A program made the translations under genes and the position numbers. A stretch of DNA of 7,227 bases from Bacteroidales bacterium (GTDB taxonomy: Bacteria; Bacteroidota; Bacteroidia; Bacteroidales; UBA932): positions 1 through 7,227 of the forward strand of contig JAFZFL010000216.1 in assembly GCA_017555925.1 (NCBI GenBank). Reading direction: 5' to 3'. Of this stretch, positions 1 through 6,704 are shown piece after piece (the first letter of the stretch is position 1; every line of letters begins with the position of its first letter). The notes beneath the pieces are model-generated. The model was not told the DNA's origin. It ran no database searches and was given only the letters and a program-made list of their open reading frames with translations.

Positions 1-93
1 AGCATAACTAAAAAAAGGATGAATCAAAATAAAAAGAAGTAAAATTATCCTATTCACTTTCAATATATTTATAGACAAAATGTGATAAACTAG

Positions 94-144
94 AAAAAAA
101 TTTATAGTCTATATCTAAAGCTTTCCCAAAAGATATAGACTATA
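94..144 (-). terminator. Intrinsic terminator downstream of the zinc-ribbon gene
   Basis: A perfect 14-bp inverted repeat has arms at 103-116 and 131-144 around a 14-nt loop. Read on the minus strand, the stem is followed by AA and then seven T residues (100 to 94), the layout of a Rho-independent terminator. It begins about 31 nt after the stop codon of the small gene ending at 175. The stem is AT-rich, with only three G-C pairs, so its strength rests on its length. On the plus strand no T-run follows the stem, so it should act in one direction only. Confidence 0.62.
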
Positions 145-174
145 TTAATGACATATTAAGAATTCATCATATCG

Positions 175-360
175 CTAATCAATAAACTCTGGTAAATCTG
201 CAAAGAACTCCCCACAATTCAAACACTCATAAATTACATCTCCATTAGTTGCTTTACCACCAGTGTCTACAACATTATTTGACTCACAATAATGACAATA
301 AATTATACTAACTCTAGCATGATTAAACAAATTAAAATTGTCATTAGCATTTGCAGACAT
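175..360 (-). CDS. Small zinc-ribbon protein, function unknown (61 aa)
   Basis: This 61-residue protein has two CxxC knuckles, Cys22-x2-Cys25 (in YCHYC) and Cys46-x2-Cys49 followed by Gly (in ECLNCG), 20 residues apart. That is the geometry of a small treble-clef or zinc-ribbon fold expected to bind one structural Zn2+. No signal peptide or membrane segment is seen, so it is probably cytoplasmic. The ATG at 360 is preferred; the frame also allows a TTG start at 372. The gene stands alone: a promoter candidate lies at 480-511, a tandem repeat lies in the presumed leader, and a terminator follows. Its coding sequence is roughly 31% G+C by hand count, lower than the surface genes to the right. 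Proteins like this can be nucleic-acid binders or small partners of larger enzymes, but nothing here identifies a role. It could also be a fragment of a longer family. Confidence 0.62.
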   Translation of the reverse strand: MSANANDNFNLFNHARVSIIYCHYCESNNVVDTGGKATNGDVIYECLNCGEFFADLPEFID

Positions 361-403
361 AGTAATTGCCAAAAGGTTTCCTGCAATAAATGAAGCAGAA
401 ATA

Positions 404-450
404 AAAATTTTAGAAAATTTTAGAAAATTTTAGAAAATTTTAGAAAATTT
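404..450. repeat. 10-bp tandem repeat with phased A/T tracts
   Basis: Four perfect head-to-tail copies of TAGAAAATTT occupy 411-450, and 404-410 matches the last seven bases of a further copy. Each unit carries an AAAATTT tract, so the tracts recur every 10 bp, close to one helical turn; this arrangement is known to bend DNA. The array lies between the start of the zinc-ribbon gene (360) and its promoter candidate (480-511), so it would be transcribed as part of the leader. The copies are identical, which suggests recent expansion or slippage. Confidence 0.95.
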
Positions 451-479
451 TTCATAATTAACTGAATTAAAATTATAAA

Positions 480-511
480 CAAACTTATAAAGGTTCGAAA
501 AAAGAAGCAAA
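480..511 (-). promoter_or_regulatory. Bacteroidetes-type promoter for the zinc-ribbon gene
   Basis: On the minus strand TTTG (511-508) is separated by exactly 20 nt from TAAGTTTG (487-480). This fits the known Bacteroidetes primary-sigma consensus (TTTG at -33, TAnnTTTG at -7). Transcription would start near 473, giving a leader of about 110 nt before the ATG at 360. The promoter is in the intergenic gap after the S41 protease gene and points at the small gene. The -33 box falls in a possible hairpin (491-514), so the two readings of this stretch overlap. Confidence 0.48.
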
Positions 512-514
512 CCT
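491..514 (-). terminator. Weak hairpin after the S41 protease gene, possible terminator
   Basis: On the minus strand AGGTTTG and CGAACCT can pair as a 7-bp stem with one G-T wobble and a 10-nt pyrimidine loop, followed by TTTATAAGTTTG. It lies 37 nt beyond the protease stop codon, a sensible place for a terminator. However, the T-run after the stem is only partial and the T-rich part is mainly in the loop. The stretch also overlaps a good promoter match, so the pairing may be fortuitous. Confidence 0.28.
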
Positions 515-550
515 GCTCTAAAACTAATTCCCTTTATTTGATATTATATC

Positions 551-1978
551 TTATTTAACAATATCCGCCCGAACCTTTACAAGCCCGCCTTTATTGACAT
601 TAAGTTTGCCGGTCATTCCATCCATTACCCTGTACCCTGCTGCAAAAGATTGCTGTGACAAATTTGAACAGACAGCAGCTTGTGAGGTTTTACCGGTTAT
701 CAGTTCTATTGCCTTTGCAAAAAGAGGATCCGCGGTATCTCCAAACGGAAGGGCGCTCAGGTAATCGTTCTTAACTTCATGATCCGGTTTGAGACCGCCT
801 GTAAAATCTGTGAATCCATCCTTGTTTGCATATTTGTATGCTACAAGGCTCATTGCCCAATTTGATATTTCTGGAATAAGTTCGCCGTTGTTGTCCACTG
901 GCTGCATAAGAAGGGCAGCACAATATTTGCCGTGCGTATTCTCACCAATGGTTACCACATCCATATATGGCTCCAGTCCCACAATTGTTGCTTCAGATGC
1001 AGAGGCTGTATTTGCACTTGTAAGCACATAGAGTCTCTTAAGGTCAAGATTATGGCCAAGTGCGTAAGCATCAAAAGTCTGGGTAAGTATTTCACCCTGC
1101 GAAATCCAGTAGTTTGTAAGTGTGGCATTCCAAACCTCCTTAAGGAACACCTCCTTGTTGCTTACAGTTGACCTTGGAGCAAAGAGGCTTGTTATATATG
1201 AGGCAGATGCAGCAGCTCCTCCAAGATTATAACGCAGATCCAACACTACATCTGTCACTCCAGCAGACTTGAACTCATCACAAATCCGGTTCATCTTTGT
1301 ATGTGAAGAGACAAGATAATCTGTGTAACATATATAGCCTATTTTATGGCCATCCTTCTCAACAATAGTATGTGCAATCACAGGGTCGAGCTCCATCTTT
1401 ACCGCAACAAGATCAAAAGTGGTTCCGCTCTGCTGCAATTTTCCACTCTCCTTATTGATGGTTCCAAGTTCCACAACCATAGCAGATGAGTAGTAAAGAT
1501 TAATATAGTTGCTTTCAGTAATTGGAGAACCGTCAATCAAGTATATAATATCACCCTTTTTGATACCTGCTTTCTCTGCAGGAGAATCAGGGTACACAAA
1601 ATTCACCACAGCAGCATACTCTTTCAAATCTGAAAAATAGATTATTGTGAGTCTGTAACCGTATGTGGTCTCAACCCCCTCATAACTCTCCATCATTGCA
1701 GCCGCATCATCTGTAAGGAACGACCACTGGTCAAGCTCCCTGTATACAAACTCTTCAAAAAGCACAAATGGATCTGAATAGGCCAAATAACTCTTGTTAT
1801 AATCTATTTTGTCACTCCACAAGTAATAGAGTTCATTATAGTTTTTTACAAACTTGTTAACCTGTTGTAGCGGGGTAAGCTCTTCGTTGAAATCATCTTT
1901 TTCACAAGATGAAAAGAGACCGGACACAAGACATAGAAACAATAAAGCCTTTATGCCGTAAATTTTGATTCTATTCAT
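551..1978 (-). CDS. S41-family serine protease, surface lipoprotein
   Basis: This 475-residue protein belongs to the C-terminal-processing/tricorn-core peptidase family S41. A type II signal peptide ends in the lipobox LFSSC, with lipidated Cys25. The next residues, EKDDF, resemble the acidic lipoprotein export signal of Bacteroidetes, so surface exposure is likely. A helical N-terminal segment (about 35-95, with YYLW at 51-54) is followed by a PDZ domain (about 105-195, with SPAEKAGIKKGD at 132-143) and the S41 core (about 212-405). DLRYNLGG is at 247-254. The nucleophile is Ser326 in TASASE and the general base is Lys351 in THGK; their spacing of 25 matches Prc and CtpB, so the enzyme should be active. 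The ATG at 1978 starts a normal signal peptide. It follows the PCMD gene by 82 nt, in the same direction, and may process proteins of that operon or extracellular peptides. The substrate is unknown. Confidence 0.93.
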   Translation of the reverse strand: MNRIKIYGIKALLFLCLVSGLFSSCEKDDFNEELTPLQQVNKFVKNYNELYYLWSDKIDYNKSYLAYSDPFVLFEEFVYRELDQWSFLTDDAAAMMESYEGVETTYGYRLTIIYFSDLKEYAAVVNFVYPDSPAEKAGIKKGDIIYLIDGSPITESNYINLYYSSAMVVELGTINKESGKLQQSGTTFDLVAVKMELDPVIAHTIVEKDGHKIGYICYTDYLVSSHTKMNRICDEFKSAGVTDVVLDLRYNLGGAAASASYITSLFAPRSTVSNKEVFLKEVWNATLTNYWISQGEILTQTFDAYALGHNLDLKRLYVLTSANTASASEATIVGLEPYMDVVTIGENTHGKYCAALLMQPVDNNGELIPEISNWAMSLVAYKYANKDGFTDFTGGLKPDHEVKNDYLSALPFGDTADPLFAKAIELITGKTSQAAVCSNLSQQSFAAGYRVMDGMTGKLNVNKGGLVKVRADIVK

Positions 1979-1995
1979 ATTGATATAATCTGTTT

Positions 1996-2029
1996 ATTGG
2001 AGCGCCAAAGATAGTATAAAGCTCCCAAT
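1996..2029 (-). promoter_or_regulatory. -7-like box inside an inverted repeat upstream of the S41 gene
   Basis: On the minus strand TATCTTTG (2013-2006) matches the Bacteroidetes -7 consensus TAnnTTTG and would place the transcript start near 2000, about 20 nt before the ATG at 1978. It is bracketed by ATTGGGAGC (2029-2021) and GCTCCAAT (2003-1996), which pair over 8 bp with a single bulged G. No TTG is found at the expected -33 distance, so the promoter would need an activator or be weak. No T-run follows on either strand, so a terminator is less likely than an operator or RNA hairpin. Confidence 0.35.
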
Positions 2030-2060
2030 TATAAAATAGAGGTGCTTCAGGCTTTACCTG

Positions 2061-3632
2061 CTACTCATAAGAGAGAGCGAACTCATCCACATAAAGGACC
2101 GATGAAGTACTGCCTGTAAAGTAGTCGCCATATCTGCTTGCTGCTGCAACCACCAATATATATTTTGGAGTACGGTTCAAATCCTTATAATTGAACTTTA
2201 TCTCAAACTCCTTATATTGCCCGCCGGTTCCCACATCATCAAGCAGCTCTCCATATGCAATAATGTTTTTGTCATTCTGTATATCGAGAAACTTGCCCGA
2301 TGTTGTATTTATCTCAAAAGGTCTGTCCCAGTCTGCAAGCACTATATAAATATTGCAACAGTCATTCTTACCCTTCAAATGTTCATACTGGCTTCTTGTC
2401 TTGTCTATTGCACCAGGAGTGTAATTGTAATAACCCTTTAGCGACGTAGGCCTTGAGTTGAACGGTATTCCAAAGTCGAGTTGAGCTCCAATACCATTGG
2501 TCTTAACATATTTGCCTGTATATATATTTCCAGCTGCAAAGACTCCCACAATAGCTGTAGAAGCCAGTTTGGCCGCCTTCCCCTTTACAACTATGCTCTC
2601 TTCTGGAGTGGTAGGATTCTTCTCTCCCATTGTATTTGCACCTATATTGCCGCTGTCCCAGACATAGTTTGATGCCGTAAGATCTGCATTGGGAAACCAC
2701 GATTTTCCTTCTTTGCACCAGTTCTCAAAACCGGAGTTTGAAATCTGCATTGCACTCTCTGTGGTAAAACTCTTCTCCGCTCCTGAAACCTCGCCGGCAA
2801 CCGCCTTTACCACATATTGTGTATTAGGCTCAAGTCCTGTAAGTTTTGCAGAAAAAGATCCTCCGTCAACATCTACATTTGTAAAGTTTTGCCACTGTTC
2901 ATCTCCACTCTTTTTATACATGAATGATGGCGATCCCAAACTTGTGTTGAACTCGCCACTTACCATAGCATACTTTGCAAATGGATTTACATTTCCTGTT
3001 GTTACACTTACACTCGATTTTAGCAATCTTACACTCCATGTCTCAAACCTCTCCTTATAGAACCAGCCGAACTGTTGCGATGTTGTAAAATCGGTCATTC
3101 CTTTATAGTCTGGAATAATTGTACTCCCTTGAGGCCCAAGCTTCATATCAAGAATCCTGATGTTTGACAGATCTGAATCAGATGAAACATAAACTATCAC
3201 TATTTTACTGCTTGTATCAAATACAGCCTGTCCAACCTGGTTCTCAACTTTTATATACCGGTCTATCGTCTGGTTTGCTGTTATTGTCCAGACATAATCC
3301 TGATAAGTTGTGAGGGTATATACCAACGGCTGTGTCAAATCAACAGTTTGAGTAACAGCAGGTGTTACAACAGCATCATTTGAAACTTCAAAATTCAATA
3401 TTGTCACCCTTTTCAAATCTACTGAATCTGCAAGAAAGAGTTCCACACTCCGCTCCGATTCATTGATTACAGGCGCACTTACCTGACCTAAGGCCTGTAT
3501 TTTTGTTATTGAACCCTTAAGCACAGGATACGGAATATCATTCTCTATACACCCTGTAAAGAGGCCGGCAACAAAAAACGCCATGCAAAGCACAACCGCT
3601 TTTAATGCACCCTTGGCGCCTCTGCACCACAT
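2061..3632 (-). CDS. PCMD-domain lipoprotein with Ig-like repeats
   Basis: The protein is 523 residues from the ATG at 3632. A type II signal peptide ends in LFTGC (Cys28), giving an outer-membrane lipoprotein. Two related Ig-like repeats follow at about 37-120 and 124-204; each has a DL-x2-[VI]-x-I segment, a proline after a short beta hairpin and a terminal W-[TS]-[IV]. An FN3-like domain is at about 207-291 (MYKKSG, GLEPNTQYVVKA). The C-terminus (about 295-523) is a PCMD (Pfam 'putative carbohydrate metabolism domain'), with FENW, WDSGN, SLKGYYNY, IDKT, VLADW, YGDYFTG and a final YVDEF. The FN3-PCMD half aligns with the end of the 743-residue protein encoded at 4452-6683. A role in glycan or ligand binding is inferred from the family, not shown. 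The start is uncertain: ATG 3632 has an AT-rich leader and gives a 28-residue signal peptide, while ATG 3659 and TTG 3686 are also in frame. It follows the barrel gene by 73 nt. Confidence 0.88.
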   Translation of the reverse strand: MWCRGAKGALKAVVLCMAFFVAGLFTGCIENDIPYPVLKGSITKIQALGQVSAPVINESERSVELFLADSVDLKRVTILNFEVSNDAVVTPAVTQTVDLTQPLVYTLTTYQDYVWTITANQTIDRYIKVENQVGQAVFDTSSKIVIVYVSSDSDLSNIRILDMKLGPQGSTIIPDYKGMTDFTTSQQFGWFYKERFETWSVRLLKSSVSVTTGNVNPFAKYAMVSGEFNTSLGSPSFMYKKSGDEQWQNFTNVDVDGGSFSAKLTGLEPNTQYVVKAVAGEVSGAEKSFTTESAMQISNSGFENWCKEGKSWFPNADLTASNYVWDSGNIGANTMGEKNPTTPEESIVVKGKAAKLASTAIVGVFAAGNIYTGKYVKTNGIGAQLDFGIPFNSRPTSLKGYYNYTPGAIDKTRSQYEHLKGKNDCCNIYIVLADWDRPFEINTTSGKFLDIQNDKNIIAYGELLDDVGTGGQYKEFEIKFNYKDLNRTPKYILVVAAASRYGDYFTGSTSSVLYVDEFALSYE

Positions 3633-3705
3633 TATTATATTTTCACTTATGTTTTGCATACTCCAAGCCCTATAAGGGAGAGGCAAAAATACCTTTCCAG
3701 CAAAA

Positions 3706-4452
3706 TTAGAAATAAAAACTCACACCTATATTGATAGAGAGAATATCCACCTTAAAATTCACTCCACTGCTCTCAAATGAACCCTCATAAATCTGATCAC
3801 GCTTTTGGGAATATTTCTTGTAATCAAATCCAAGCACATTTACAGATGCCTCAACTGCAACATTATCTGTAAGAAATCCTATAACGCCTGGTATGAGGCC
3901 CAGCTGCATCTGCAAGACATCCTGATATGAGCCGGTAATATCCTCATTATTCTCTCCGGTAACCTCTTTTGACTGACCTCCTCCAACAGACAACCTCACC
4001 TCATTGAATATTCCAAATCTTTTGCTCTTTCCCAGAGCAACATAGTTTCTCAAGAAAACAGAGCCGATATACATATGCTGTATATTGTAGAAATTCTCAA
4101 CGTCAAAATTCAGGTCTTCATTTATATCCAACGATACAGAACCCAAATTTATCATGGAGCGGTTATACGAGAAACGGGCACCAACAGCCAAATCATTAGC
4201 AACAAAATAACCAATGAACGGGCTCACCTTGAAATTATAGTTTGTTCCATTTATATCATTAAGGACTATAAACTCATAATCATCTGCACTGTTCTCGCTA
4301 TAGGAGAATGAACCGCCCCCAAGCCAATAACCCTTGGGAATAAGGGTAACCTTCTCTATTCCCCTGTCAACCTTTTTCTTGGCCATTACCGGCTGAAAGG
4401 CAAACAGGGAAACAAAAAGCAATAAAATCAAACTCTTAATATCTCTCATCAT
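3706..4452 (-). CDS. Small outer-membrane beta-barrel protein
   Basis: This 248-residue protein has a Sec signal peptide (1-24, hydrophobic LILLLFVSLFAF, cleavage after PVMA) and no lipobox. The mature part is built of amphipathic alternating strands rich in Gly, Tyr and Phe. I count about eight: near 42-53, 72-83, 88-98, 126-138, 145-160, 181-195, 197-211 and 230-248. It ends in SFYF, the aromatic C-terminus that BamA recognises in outer-membrane proteins. The pattern fits an OmpA/OmpX-sized eight-strand barrel of the outer-membrane-beta-barrel Pfam clan; the exact family is not certain. Its ATG overlaps the TAA of the DUF4493-PCMD gene by one base (TAATG), so translation is probably coupled; a second ATG follows immediately. 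Set between two PCMD lipoprotein genes, it may be their membrane partner, but it is too small to be a SusC-type transporter. Confidence 0.85.
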   Translation of the reverse strand: MMRDIKSLILLLFVSLFAFQPVMAKKKVDRGIEKVTLIPKGYWLGGGSFSYSENSADDYEFIVLNDINGTNYNFKVSPFIGYFVANDLAVGARFSYNRSMINLGSVSLDINEDLNFDVENFYNIQHMYIGSVFLRNYVALGKSKRFGIFNEVRLSVGGGQSKEVTGENNEDITGSYQDVLQMQLGLIPGVIGFLTDNVAVEASVNVLGFDYKKYSQKRDQIYEGSFESSGVNFKVDILSINIGVSFYF

Positions 4453-6683
4453 TAAAAGGTAAATTCAAATTCATCAACCAAAAGCACACTACCAACACCT
4501 CCGGTAAAGTAATCGCCATATTTACTTGAAGAGCAAACTATTACACATGTTGTTGGCACTCTGTCATTCCTATACTCGATAGGTATCTCAAACTCAAGAT
4601 AGCCGCCTGTACTACTATTGCGCTCCAACGCACCAAAACCTATACTATTAGGGTCTGCACCAGGTGTTGTATCAATCAGCACTTTAGGATCAGAAGCTGT
4701 ATTCACCGCAAAGTATCCTTTAGGCCAATCTGCAAGCACAACATAAATCTGACAAATATCAGATTGTCCCTTAAGACTGCTGTACGGAGATTTAGTTTTG
4801 TCTATTGTAGCAGGGCTATAGTTGAAATATCCTTTCAGACTCAAAGGTTTGCAACCATAAGGCTTGCCAAAATTAATCTTGGCACCGCTCAAACCATCAA
4901 GTTCCTGGAATGTTCCCACATAGTGGCTTCCGGCGGCAAGAACACCAAATGCACTCTCAGTCTTCAGCTGCACTGCATACTGGGAACCGGAAGTTGCTGT
5001 TGTTGTTGTTTTGGTAGTAGGGGTTATACCACCCATACTTGCAGCCTCATTACCGTTATCCCAAATCTGTGTTGCGCCACTTGCATTTGCAGAGTTGCCA
5101 TTCCACTCCTCAAATCTCATATTGTAAAGCTGGTATGCAGGCAATGTCTTGAACTTGATTTCTGTCACCGACGGCTCCTTCTCCGAAATTGCCCTGTATA
5201 CATATTCAGTCTCAGGCTCCAATCCCGAAAGTTTCACATAATATTTTGTTCCTGAAACAATAAGGTTTGAGGTAACTTTTGTCCATGAACTTGCACCGCT
5301 CTTCTTATACTCAAATCCCATTCCCGACGGTTGGCTCTGGGTATTGTACATACCATACAGATATGCATGCTTGCCCCAAACTGCACCTGTAACACTAACT
5401 GCAGGGTTGCTGCCCGGCGACAAGGTTGTTGTCTCCTCTGCAGGAACTATTGTAAAGTTAATGTCTTTGCTAACAAGCTGGTTCTGCATATCAAGTGCCT
5501 GAATTGTCATTGCATACGAACCAAGAGGCAAATAGAATATGAACGATGTAAGATCAATTGTAGTCTCTGTTGCCTCCGCCACATTTCCACTCCATTTGAA
5601 AAGGTTTCTTGTAAGGGAATCACTCTGCATCTGGGAAAGATTTGCAAGATTGAACCTCTTTGGAACTCCATTGTTCGCCAAAACATCATTATTATGTGTC
5701 ACAATAAGGCTCTTGATGCCCGCAGGAGCTGAAACAGTAACCTTTCTTGCAGCAGATGAACCCAATGCCACATAAGTTACTACAGGCTCAACACTGCTTC
5801 CCGACAGTGGAGTAGTTGTAAGATCCAATCCCTCTGCAGTAAATGAAGGTTTGGCCTTCTTGTTCAAATTGATCTTCACATCATAATATCTGTCATTAGT
5901 TGAAGGATCTGCTGTAATACCAGGAACAATAGCAGAACCCTCATCCTCACCTGACAATGTAAGATTAAGGATATAGTGCTCCCTTGCGTTTATTCCCTCA
6001 ATAAGACCTGTAACATCACCATTCGACACCTCACCATCATTATTTGTAAGAGTAATGGTATACCTCAATGCTCCAATAATGTTCTTGAAATATCCGGCCT
6101 TGCCGATAGTTCCGTCACTTGAACTGAATATGAGATTATTGTCTCCATTGGTAAAATCTTCGGCATTGGTCACTGTTACTATCACCTCCTTGAAATTTGA
6201 GGTAATTGTACTGTCGGTTGTAACGCTCACCTTCACCTGTGACAAAGTACACAACAGATCAACATTCTGAGTATTTCCCTTTGTAACTACAACCTCCTGT
6301 TGTGCCATATACACAGGTCTGTCAAAAATTGCCGGATAATCCTCGGGATATTTGCCATTATTGTCGGCAACCTCCACTGTTGATTTGTTATAGCTTATAC
6401 CCACAACAGTATAGTTTCCAGGATTAAGTGCTATAGGCTCTGTTATCTCTTTATGGTTGTCAAAAGTTTTTATGGCAACACCTGCATCATTAAGAATCTT
6501 CACTTTGTAGATAGGATCCTCCACTCTGGTGTTCATTATCACTAAAGATCTGTCTTGCGACACATTAAAATTAATGTATCCATTGCCTTTGTCAAACTCA
6601 ACGCGCTCACGTTTTGTACAAGATGCAACAATAAGTGAAAGCGACAGCAGTATATAATATAATCTATTGAATTTCATAATCAT
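4452..6683 (-). CDS. DUF4493-PCMD multidomain lipoprotein
   Basis: This is a 743-residue lipoprotein with lipobox VASC (Cys22). Residues about 30-245 match DUF4493: GYINFNV, YKVKILNDAG, LNPGNYTVVG, FDRPVY, a VxVTKG strand, LSQVKVSVT and AREHYILNLTL. Residues about 276-415 form a beta domain resembling the protein encoded just upstream. Residues about 425-515 are FN3-like (EYKKSG, GLEPETEYVYRA). Residues about 517-743 are a PCMD (FEEW, WDNGN, AAGSHYVG, SLKGYFNY, IDKT, VLADW, KYGDYFTG, VDEFEF). The residues after Cys22 are TKRER, basic rather than acidic, so a surface export signal is not obvious. ATGs at 6683 and 6677 are both possible; either gives a normal signal peptide. It starts 21 nt after the upstream stop and overlaps the barrel gene by one base. 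A structural or ligand-binding surface role is inferred; no catalytic motif is seen. Confidence 0.9.
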   Translation of the reverse strand: MIMKFNRLYYILLSLSLIVASCTKRERVEFDKGNGYINFNVSQDRSLVIMNTRVEDPIYKVKILNDAGVAIKTFDNHKEITEPIALNPGNYTVVGISYNKSTVEVADNNGKYPEDYPAIFDRPVYMAQQEVVVTKGNTQNVDLLCTLSQVKVSVTTDSTITSNFKEVIVTVTNAEDFTNGDNNLIFSSSDGTIGKAGYFKNIIGALRYTITLTNNDGEVSNGDVTGLIEGINAREHYILNLTLSGEDEGSAIVPGITADPSTNDRYYDVKINLNKKAKPSFTAEGLDLTTTPLSGSSVEPVVTYVALGSSAARKVTVSAPAGIKSLIVTHNNDVLANNGVPKRFNLANLSQMQSDSLTRNLFKWSGNVAEATETTIDLTSFIFYLPLGSYAMTIQALDMQNQLVSKDINFTIVPAEETTTLSPGSNPAVSVTGAVWGKHAYLYGMYNTQSQPSGMGFEYKKSGASSWTKVTSNLIVSGTKYYVKLSGLEPETEYVYRAISEKEPSVTEIKFKTLPAYQLYNMRFEEWNGNSANASGATQIWDNGNEAASMGGITPTTKTTTTATSGSQYAVQLKTESAFGVLAAGSHYVGTFQELDGLSGAKINFGKPYGCKPLSLKGYFNYSPATIDKTKSPYSSLKGQSDICQIYVVLADWPKGYFAVNTASDPKVLIDTTPGADPNSIGFGALERNSSTGGYLEFEIPIEYRNDRVPTTCVIVCSSSKYGDYFTGGVGSVLLVDEFEFTF

Positions 6684-6704
6684 CTGTTATTTATGGTTAA
6701 TATA

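Noticed and set aside
1..93. Possible gene or RNA in the left end
   Set aside because: The stretch is very AT-rich, without a convincing frame, conserved RNA motif or paired structure.
404..450. CRISPR-like array
   Set aside because: The units are 10 bp and contiguous, without spacers, so this is a simple tandem repeat.
2689..3060. Plus-strand open frame of 123 codons
   Set aside because: It is antisense to the well-supported PCMD lipoprotein and has no recognisable features.
3684..3691. TATTTTTG on the minus strand, a -7-like box before the second PCMD gene
   Set aside because: There is no TTG at the proper distance, and such a match is expected by chance in AT-rich DNA. It also lies in a short gap inside a likely operon.
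4998..5010. TGT trinucleotide run
   Set aside because: It has only four units and encodes a Thr-rich loop in the PCMD domain. It is in frame and too short to call a significant microsatellite.
4764..5255. Plus-strand open frame of 163 codons
   Set aside because: It lies wholly antisense to the FN3-PCMD part of the 743-residue protein, is Cys-rich with no recognisable domain, and has no promoter or family resemblance. It is a shadow of the real gene.
5331..5732. Plus-strand open frame of 133 codons
   Set aside because: It is antisense to the same gene, has an implausible Cys-rich composition and no recognisable motif.
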